From Faecalibacterium sp. (GTDB lineage: Bacteria; Bacillota; Clostridia; Oscillospirales; Ruminococcaceae), in contig JAHHRK010000049.1 in assembly GCA_020025795.1 (NCBI GenBank), positions 1-11,134 on the forward strand: a stretch of 11,134 bases of DNA, given 5' to 3'. The notes under the pieces were generated by a model, which saw only the letters and a program-made list of their open reading frames with translations, was not told where the DNA came from and did not search any database. The translations under genes and the position numbers were made by a program. This document shows positions 6,622 to 11,134 of the stretch, piece by piece (the stretch's first letter is position 1; every line of letters starts with the position of its first letter).

Positions 6622-6944
6622 TTCTGCCCCATCTCCTTTCCCACAAGTAAATCCACAACACTCTATTCGTATCCTGCACATCGGGTTCCTCTGCCCTGGG
6701 GCACGAAACCTACTGTATTCTAATACGACAGCACGCAACCAAATTCTTCAGGAATTCGTCTGTTTTCGAGCAGCAATTTATTCTCTGGCTCCGTTTGTTT
6801 GGATGGCATCGACCCGTGCTGTAAACGAATCGACCACTTTACTTATTTTAGCAGAAAGTTTCTGAACAAAGTAGCATCAAATCCTTTAAGTTTTTCTTAA
6901 ATTTGACCTGCTTTTTGCGTTGTTGTGACAGATTGCACAACATA
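6622..6944. other. Gene-free stretch upstream of the TVP38-family gene
   Basis: No coding sequence is supported. Next to the exonuclease stop, TGTTGTG-N8-CACAACA (6921-6942) forms a 7-bp hairpin, but no T-run follows on the minus strand. A weak A/T hairpin, TTTAAG-N5-CTTAAA, lies at 6885-6901. On the minus strand TAAAAT (6850-6845) is a possible -10 without a good -35. If it is used, the membrane protein mRNA would have a leader of about 215 nt. No known riboswitch was recognised. Confidence 0.4.
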
Positions 6945-7943
6945 TCATTTTGTTTCCTGTGCAGCTTTTTCTGCACGGCGACGAATTCGTTCGATGGTCT
7001 GGGCACGCTGTTTGTTCCACTGTGCCAGCTTTGCCTTGTCCGGGATTTCGGTGCAGCGGGCAAATGCCCAGTGCAAACCGTCGCGGCGCGCGCTCTTGAA
7101 GCGCAGGAACACGCCCTTACTTGCCGCACCGCCTTTTCCGCTGCAATTCGGGCACTGGCAAAGGGTATACACTGCGTTGGAACCGCGCTTGAGCCAGATT
7201 TCGTCCGGCTTCAAAATCGTGCCGCATTCCGGGCAGGGTGCATCTCGCAGAGCCGGGATTTTCTGGTTGGCTTCCTTATCCACAAAGCCGCGAAAAACGG
7301 TGAAATCCCGATAATCGCCGGGTTCGGGGCATAGGCTGGCATGCAGGGTATCGTCTTCAGTGGGATATTCCGCCAGGCCTTTTTCCAAGTCCAGCTTGCG
7401 GCAGACATCCGCTGTGTACAGCGTATCCGACAATGCATCATGGAACTGCCGATCGGTCGGAATGCCCAGACGCGTCACAACGCTTTCCAGCGTCATGCCT
7501 TCGCCTTCCTTGCGGGGGTGCTGGGACAAAAAGACCTGCTGCAAATCGTACCAGGTAGTGGGGCGGCTTTCGTCCAGACCCACCAAAAACAGATTCTGCT
7601 TCAGCACAGGCACATCGTCCAGACCCCATTCGGCAAACTCTGCATCCGGACCACACCACTGCATAAACTTACGCAGGCCCTGGGTAATAGGCTCACCGCG
7701 GTCCAAATCTGCCTGCGTCAGGCCGGTAACCTTGGCAATGTGGTGCTGCAGCTTGCGAAAAATACGGGGGCGCAAATTGATGGAAAAGGTATCCAGTACG
7801 TTACCCTTTCGGTCGATTTTTACTGCACCGATTTCAATAATTTCACCCCGCAGGTTCTGTTCCACACCATGATAGTTGAACATATAGGGCTTATATCCGA
7901 TATTCCATTCCAAATCAAACAGGACAAGCGTTTTCTCCGACAT
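6945..7943 (-). CDS. DEDDh 3'-5' exonuclease with C-terminal zinc ribbon
   Basis: A cytoplasmic 332-residue protein. The N-terminal half is a DnaQ/KapD-like exonuclease: Exo I D10-x-E12 (LFDLEWN), Exo II D110 in EWGLDDVPVL, Exo III H168-D169 and D173 in QFHDALSD. All acidic metal ligands and the general-base histidine are present, so it should degrade DNA or RNA from the 3' end. The C-terminal part (about 235-300) has CPEC (C237, C240) and CQCPNC (C262, C264, C267), a zinc-ribbon-like pair, followed by a basic tail rich in Arg and Lys. ATG 7943 is chosen over a TTG at 7979 because homologues begin just before the first beta strand. Its RBS, GGAAAG, is weak. It lies 45 bp behind the HAD phosphatase with no terminator, so the two are likely co-transcribed. 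Substrate unknown. Confidence 0.87.
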   Translation of the reverse strand: MSEKTLVLFDLEWNIGYKPYMFNYHGVEQNLRGEIIEIGAVKIDRKGNVLDTFSINLRPRIFRKLQHHIAKVTGLTQADLDRGEPITQGLRKFMQWCGPDAEFAEWGLDDVPVLKQNLFLVGLDESRPTTWYDLQQVFLSQHPRKEGEGMTLESVVTRLGIPTDRQFHDALSDTLYTADVCRKLDLEKGLAEYPTEDDTLHASLCPEPGDYRDFTVFRGFVDKEANQKIPALRDAPCPECGTILKPDEIWLKRGSNAVYTLCQCPNCSGKGGAASKGVFLRFKSARRDGLHWAFARCTEIPDKAKLAQWNKQRAQTIERIRRRAEKAAQETK

Positions 7944-7988
7944 AATTCTTTCCAATCTACTTTCTGAAAATACACGCAATGTAAATGC

Positions 7989-8804
7989 TTAGCACAAAAT
8001 GAATTTCTCGATGGCTTCCGCTACACCGTCATGGTCATTGTCTGCCACGGTAACAGCATCTGCTTCTGCCTTAACCTCCGGGTCTGCATTGGCCATTGCC
8101 ACGCCAATTCCTGCAAAACGCAACATCGGCAAGTCGTTCATGCCATCGCCCACAGCCATCAGATTTTCCGGCAAAAGGCCTTTGCGCTCCAGCAAAGCCG
8201 CCAGGCTGGCATCCTTTGCAACACCTTTGGGCACAACTTCGATGAAGAAATCGCAGCTGCGGAACACGCCCAGCTGATCGCCAAAGCGCTGCTTGGCTTC
8301 CGGCTCCACTTCCGCCATGCGTGCCGGGTCCAGCGTAATGAGCAGCTTGCAAACCGGATAATCCAAATAATCTGCCAGGCTTTCTACCTTTTGCAGCGGT
8401 ACTTTGCAAATGATACCTTCGCGGCCTGCCCAAGGGTCTTCCGGCTGTTCGGTCACGATACCGTTGGCGTCGTAGCTGATTACGTTCACGCCTTTTTCTG
8501 CTACAAAATCACACACCGGACGAATCATCTCCGCCGGGAACTGCTTTTGATACAGGGTTTCGCCGGTGGCGCAATCCAGTACCTTGCCGCCATTATATGC
8601 CAGAATACAGCCACCGCGCCGATCCAGCTCCAGTTCTTTTGCCAAGGGCAGAATCCCTACTGTGGGGCGGCCGGATGCCAGCACCACCGTTACACCTGCG
8701 TCCATCGCTTTTTCCAGCGCTGCACGGGTACGGGGGGTAATTTTCTTTTCACTGTTGGTCAGAGTTCCGTCCAGGTCCAGTGCCAGCATTTTGATTTTAC
8801 TCAT
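7989..8804 (-). CDS. Cof-type HAD-IIB phosphatase
   Basis: A soluble 271-residue member of the Cof/YidA branch of the haloacid dehalogenase superfamily, which dephosphorylates small sugar phosphates or cofactors such as PLP or FMN. Motif I is LALDLDGTLT with nucleophile D10 and acid/base D12. Motif II is S44 in LASGR. Motif III lysine is K193 or K197 in VPKGVAKDAS. Motif IV is D220 and D224 in VGDGMND. The C2-type cap fills about 85-185. Length and motifs are those of a full active enzyme. ATG 8804 is supported by AAGGAG with a 7-nt gap. A reading from 8840 would start upstream of that RBS. It is first in a unit with the exonuclease gene, driven by the promoter at 8844-8872. The specific substrate cannot be read from sequence. 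Confidence 0.9.
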   Translation of the reverse strand: MSKIKMLALDLDGTLTNSEKKITPRTRAALEKAMDAGVTVVLASGRPTVGILPLAKELELDRRGGCILAYNGGKVLDCATGETLYQKQFPAEMIRPVCDFVAEKGVNVISYDANGIVTEQPEDPWAGREGIICKVPLQKVESLADYLDYPVCKLLITLDPARMAEVEPEAKQRFGDQLGVFRSCDFFIEVVPKGVAKDASLAALLERKGLLPENLMAVGDGMNDLPMLRFAGIGVAMANADPEVKAEADAVTVADNDHDGVAEAIEKFILC

Positions 8805-8843
8805 AATTCCTCTCCTTAACGCAATATCTGCGCGAGCCATTTT

Positions 8844-8872
8844 ATTTTACCGTAAAACGGCACGGCTTGCAA
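8844..8872 (-). promoter_or_regulatory. Promoter of the HAD phosphatase/exonuclease unit
   Basis: On the minus strand, TTGCAA (8872-8867) is separated by 17 bp from TAAAAT (8849-8844). Transcription would begin near 8837, about 33 nt before the HAD start. Four of six and five of six matches to consensus. Confidence 0.6.
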
Positions 8873-9003
8873 CGGCGCACGGCGAAAAGAGAGAGTTTCG
8901 ACTGTATTTTGACCTTTTTTGTCGTTTGCTCTTAGTATGACACGAAACCGTGTTTCCATGTATGCGTTCCTGCACTGCATTGTTTCAACTTGCAAAAATC
9001 AAA

Positions 9004-9034
9004 AAGCGTCGCCTGCACCAGACAGACGACGCTT
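9004..9034 (-). terminator. Intrinsic terminator of the DegV-family gene
   Basis: AAGCGTCG (9004-9011) pairs with CGACGCTT (9027-9034). An inner CTG/CAG pairing shortens the 15-nt loop. On the minus strand the stem runs straight into TTTGATTTTT. It lies 4 bp past the DegV stop codon. Confidence 0.88.
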
Positions 9035-9038
9035 ACTT

Positions 9039-9878
9039 TTACTTATGAATGATCTGAATTGCCACACAGCCAGGACCGCCCTGTGTAATAAACGCCGGCG
9101 TCAGGGGACGCACTTCGATGGACGTTTCCGGGAAGGCGGCACGCAGCTTTTCCAGTGCCTGCTGGGCACGGTCCGGTGCTGCGGCATGACTAATAGAAAT
9201 CAGCCAGTCTTTGCCTGCACCCATAGACTGGAATTTTTTCGCCACGCTGTCCACAGCCTGTGCAAAGCTGCGCTTCACACCGGCCAGCGAAATGCGTCGG
9301 CAATCCTCCGTCGTGTTCATCAAAGGAACAAAACGCACTGCCTGGCCCACATAGGACACCAGCGACGACAGGCGTCCGCCGCGGCGCAGATAATCAAAGT
9401 CTGCCGGAACCAGGAAGCTCATCGTGGTTTCCATCAGCTTTTCGGTGCGTGCCACGATTTCCTCACAGGAAAGGCCTTCTTTTGCCAAACGAACAGCATT
9501 TTCCACCAGATAGCTGTGCGGACCGCACAGGGTGCGGCTGTTCAGCACGGTGATTTTACCCTTGTGTTCACACATATTGGCCGCAGCACAAGCCGACTGG
9601 TATGCACCGGACAGGCCGTCTGCCATGGCAATGTGCAGGATTTCATCCTCCTCGGCGCCAGCTTCAAACATATCCACAACTTCGCCCAGTGCCGGCTGGC
9701 TGCTGGTAGGGATATGTCCCTGTGCGATGAGATCCAGAAATTCTTCCGGCTGGATCTCGTCCAGCTCTCGGTAGGTCTTGCCATCAATCGTAACAGACAG
9801 CGGTGCGATCGAAAAGCCATGCTCCTTGGCCTGGCGGGAATCGTACATGGTAGAACTATCAGAACAAATACGAACCAT
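9039..9878 (-). CDS. DegV family fatty-acid-binding protein (FakB-like)
   Basis: A cytoplasmic 279-residue DegV protein, the usual family length. Characterised members (FakB) hold a fatty acid for phosphorylation by FakA kinase, feeding exogenous acyl chains into phospholipids. Family marks are MVRICSDSST (1-10), the PTSSQPALGE version of the TSQPS motif (57-66), MADGLSGAYQSA (85-96) with S90 near the acyl carboxylate, and LRRGGRLS in the C-terminal lobe. ATG 9878 follows AAAGAGAGG. The 28 residues that an upstream start at 9962 would add are basic, lie within the promoter and match no family N-terminus. It is transcribed from 9961-9989, divergent from the DUF1836 gene. No FakA gene is in the window. 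The family is firm; the lipid ligand is inferred. Confidence 0.9.
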   Translation of the reverse strand: MVRICSDSSTMYDSRQAKEHGFSIAPLSVTIDGKTYRELDEIQPEEFLDLIAQGHIPTSSQPALGEVVDMFEAGAEEDEILHIAMADGLSGAYQSACAAANMCEHKGKITVLNSRTLCGPHSYLVENAVRLAKEGLSCEEIVARTEKLMETTMSFLVPADFDYLRRGGRLSSLVSYVGQAVRFVPLMNTTEDCRRISLAGVKRSFAQAVDSVAKKFQSMGAGKDWLISISHAAAPDRAQQALEKLRAAFPETSIEVRPLTPAFITQGGPGCVAIQIIHK

Positions 9879-9938
9879 AGTCGGTTTGCCTCTCTTTATC
9901 TGGATTCTGTAACGGGATTGACCTTGTGGCAATCTTCG

Positions 9939-9957
9939 TTTCAATCTAGTATTGAAA
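9939..9957. promoter_or_regulatory. Candidate operator at the degV transcription start
   Basis: TTTCAAT-CTAGT-ATTGAAA is a perfect 7-bp inverted repeat with a 5-nt centre. It lies just downstream of the degV -10 box and spans the expected start of transcription, a classic repressor position. No known consensus (FapR, FabT) matches exactly. Confidence 0.45.
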
Positions 9958-9960
9958 ACC

Positions 9961-9981
9961 ATATTAAACGTTTTTTAATAT
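9961..9981. promoter_or_regulatory. Inverted repeat within the degV promoter spacer
   Basis: ATATTAAA-CGTTT-TTTAATAT is a perfect 8-bp inverted repeat that covers the -10 box and most of the spacer of the degV promoter. AT-richness lowers its weight as an operator. Confidence 0.4.
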
Positions 9982-9989
9982 CATGTCAA
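9961..9989 (-). promoter_or_regulatory. Promoter of the DegV-family gene
   Basis: On the minus strand, a perfect TTGACA (9989-9984) is followed after 17 bp by TAATAT (9966-9961). Transcription should begin near 9954, giving a leader of about 75 nt. Confidence 0.85.
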
Positions 9990-10009
9990 GTGATTCTCAA
10001 CACTTGACA
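9984..10009. promoter_or_regulatory. Shared operator: 9-bp inverted repeat containing both divergent -35 boxes
   Basis: TGTCAAGTG (9984-9992) and CACTTGACA (10001-10009) are perfect inverted copies 8 nt apart. Each arm contains the -35 box of one divergent promoter. The symmetry extends 3 bp inward beyond the TTGACA hexamers, more than the promoters alone need. A dimeric regulator here could control both genes. Confidence 0.55.
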
Positions 10010-10031
10010 GTTTACTTTCTGTTGCTATAAT
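10004..10031 (+). promoter_or_regulatory. Consensus promoter of the DUF1836 gene
   Basis: Perfect TTGACA (10004-10009), 16-bp spacer and perfect TATAAT (10026-10031). An ATG at 10030 lies inside the -10 box and so cannot be the translation start of this transcript. Confidence 0.9.
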
Positions 10032-10068
10032 GATAGAAATTGATTTAGGCAAGGAGGCATACTGGTCC

Positions 10069-10635
10069 ATGTCCAGCGAAACCATCGAGTCAGTTACCAT
10101 AGAGATGATGGAGTATCATTTTCCCCGTTATAACGAGCTGGCTGCAATTCCATTATATCGAGATCAGGTATTGGACTGTTTGAATTCCTATATCATGCCT
10201 CTTTGCACCGACCAAAGCCAGCCGCCTGTTACCGCGGCTATGATCAACAATTATGTAAAGCTTAAGCTGCTGCCTCCACCTGTAAAGAAAAAATATGACC
10301 GTGACCAGCAGGCACAGCTCTTGTGTATTCTTTTACTTAAGCAAGTATTCAGCATCTGCGAAATCCGACAGCTGCTGGAAATCCAAACTCTCACACACCC
10401 TTTTCCTCAGGCATATGATTATTTCTGTGTGGAGTTTGAAGCTGCTCTGCGTGCCACCTTCAGCACACGCAAGTTTTCCGGCGTTGGGCAGCAAACCCAG
10501 CGCCCTACCCCGTTAAGCGAGCTGGTGTGCAGTGCCGCACTGTGCGTGGCACAAAAGATCTTTACGCAGAAGTTTTTGCAGCTGGATCAGGAAAACTGCA
10601 TTCAGATGGAACTGAACGCTTGCGTCAACGAATAA
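10069..10635 (+). CDS. DUF1836 family putative DNA-binding protein
   Basis: A 188-residue protein matching the Firmicute DUF1836 family. The conserved stretch is IPLYRDQVLDCL (27-38), then VTAAMINNYVKLKLLPPP (54-71), VKKKYDRDQ (72-80) and LLLKQVFSICEIRQLLE (88-104). This region resembles a MerR-like helix-turn-helix in which MINNYVK and the PPPVKKKY wing would contact DNA. The C-terminal half (about 110-188) is helical and may bind a ligand or dimerise. ATG 10069 is set by AAGGAGG (10051-10057) with an 11-nt gap; the earlier in-frame ATG at 10030 overlaps the -10 box. Divergent from degV and sharing a symmetric operator, it is a good candidate to regulate itself and degV. DNA binding is inferred; no function has been assigned by sequence alone. 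Confidence 0.85.
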   Translation: MSSETIESVTIEMMEYHFPRYNELAAIPLYRDQVLDCLNSYIMPLCTDQSQPPVTAAMINNYVKLKLLPPPVKKKYDRDQQAQLLCILLLKQVFSICEIRQLLEIQTLTHPFPQAYDYFCVEFEAALRATFSTRKFSGVGQQTQRPTPLSELVCSAALCVAQKIFTQKFLQLDQENCIQMELNACVNE

Positions 10636-10655
10636 CGCTTTCTTCATTTCATACA

Positions 10656-10688
10656 AAAAACCGCCGCGGTATATCCGCAGCGGTTTTT
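10656..10688. terminator. Bidirectional intrinsic terminator between DUF1836 and YitT genes
   Basis: A-run and CCGC (10656-10664) pair with GCGG and T-run (10680-10688) over 9 bp. After one C-A mismatch, GCGG pairs with CCGC (4 bp) around the loop TATAT. The A/T arms give a T-run in either direction, serving the two convergent genes. Confidence 0.9.
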
Positions 10689-10699
10689 CTTTTTATTGA

Positions 10700-11134
10700 T
10701 TAGCTGGCACGGAAGCCCTTGCCAATGATTTCACTGGAGTTCACGATGGTAATAAATGCATGGGGATCAAACACATGCAGATAGTTGCGCAGCCGCGCAG
10801 CCTGGCGGCAGGTCAGCACCGTCATGACTACTTCCATTTGCTGATGGGTATAAGCACCGTAGGCTTGTTCCACCGTAGCCGAGCGGTGCAGTTCCTTCAA
10901 AATGAATTCCTTTACGCCTTCCGGGTTTGTGGTAACAACGGTACACACCTTGCGCTGGTTAATATTTTCAATCACGGTATCTACAATAAAGGACTTGCTG
11001 ATCAGGCCCAGGATACAGTAAAGACCGGTAGCCGGTCCATACAGGTAAGCCGCAACACATACGATCGCTGCATCACTGACAAGCAGTGCCTTGCCGATTT
11101 CCAGACTGGTGTACTTGCTCAGAATCATTGCGAT
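10700..11134 (-). CDS. YitT family membrane protein (DUF161/DUF2179), 5' end beyond window
   Basis: The C-terminal 144 or so residues of a YitT-type protein, normally about 280-300 residues with several membrane helices and a cytosolic C-terminal DUF2179 domain. Visible are the last membrane helices (SDAAIVCVAAYLYGPATGL and the following ILGLISK segment) and the C-terminal domain, with VCTVVTTNPEGV, a GAYTHQQ stretch, the LTCRQAARL helix and the final FITIVNSSEIIGKGF, a family signature. The frame stays open to the window edge (two more codons before the internal Met at 11128), so that Met is not the start. The role of YitT proteins is unsettled. It is convergent with the DUF1836 gene, so it is not part of that divergent regulon by promoter sharing. 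Confidence 0.9.
   Translation of the reverse strand: MAMILSKYTSLEIGKALLVSDAAIVCVAAYLYGPATGLYCILGLISKSFIVDTVIENINQRKVCTVVTTNPEGVKEFILKELHRSATVEQAYGAYTHQQMEVVMTVLTCRQAARLRNYLHVFDPHAFITIVNSSEIIGKGFRAS

Noticed and set aside
6684..6710. GGTT...AACC hairpin with GCC/GGC core in the leader of the TVP38-family gene, considered as a riboswitch
   Set aside because: The stem is interrupted and short, and no conserved motif of a known riboswitch class was recognised.
6921..6942. 7-bp hairpin after the exonuclease stop, considered as an intrinsic terminator
   Set aside because: No U-run follows the stem on the minus strand, so it does not meet the usual rule. It may still protect the mRNA end.
8919..10007. 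A 362-codon open frame on the plus strand opposite degV
   Set aside because: It is antisense to a clear DegV gene, runs through its terminator and promoter, and has Cys/Arg/His-rich low-information content.
1..11134. Mobile elements, CRISPR arrays, tRNA or rRNA genes, phage or defence genes
   Set aside because: I looked for long terminal repeats, regular short repeats, transposase or integrase motifs and tRNA cloverleaf ends and found none.

Overview
The window looks like a chromosomal segment of a low-redundancy, mid-GC anaerobic Firmicute, most plausibly a gut clostridium of the Oscillospirales/Ruminococcaceae type (Faecalibacterium, Gemmiger or Subdoligranulum-like). This is inferred from the gene content (a flavinylated lipoprotein reductase, an intracellular GH2 enzyme, DUF1836, YitT and DegV proteins), strong AGGAGG-type ribosome binding sites, sigma-A-like promoters and frequent intrinsic terminators. 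No mobile element, CRISPR array, tRNA, rRNA or origin was seen. No species call is possible from the sequence alone.

Layout. (1) 1-611, minus: N-terminal part of a 23S rRNA uracil-C5 methyltransferase (RlmD/RumA family), running off the left edge. (2) 724-3795, plus: a divergent two-gene unit with an iron-sulfur-flavoprotein-like flavodoxin-fold protein and an intracellular GH2 beta-galactosidase-like glycosidase. It ends at a 17-bp perfect hairpin shared with the convergent gene. (3) 3886-5658, minus: a secreted lipoprotein with an FMN-binding, covalently flavinylated domain fused to an FAD fumarate-reductase/ketosteroid-dehydrogenase-type domain. It has its own strong promoter with palindromes and a codon usage unlike its neighbours. 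(4) 6025-6621, minus: a TVP38/TMEM64 (DedA-superfamily) membrane protein with a GTG start and a strong terminator. (5) 6945-8804, minus: a two-gene unit, a Cof-type HAD phosphatase followed by a DEDDh exonuclease with a C-terminal zinc ribbon. (6) 9039-9878, minus: a DegV fatty-acid-binding protein, divergent from (7) 10069-10635, plus: a DUF1836 putative DNA-binding protein. (8) 10700-11134, minus: the C-terminal part of a YitT-family membrane protein, running off the right edge.

How the parts work together. Most units are independent single genes or pairs with their own promoter and terminator. Two regions stand out. The first is the extracellular flavin reductase: it fits the flavinylated-reductase class used for anaerobic respiration, but the two motifs that carry the fumarate-reductase catalytic His and Arg are replaced, the second by a Tyr-Pro-Gly motif, so its electron acceptor is probably not fumarate. 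The second is the 190-bp divergent DegV/DUF1836 control region. There a perfect 9-bp inverted repeat places both -35 boxes in its two arms, and two more inverted repeats lie over the degV promoter. This suggests tight co-regulation, possibly by the DUF1836 protein itself.
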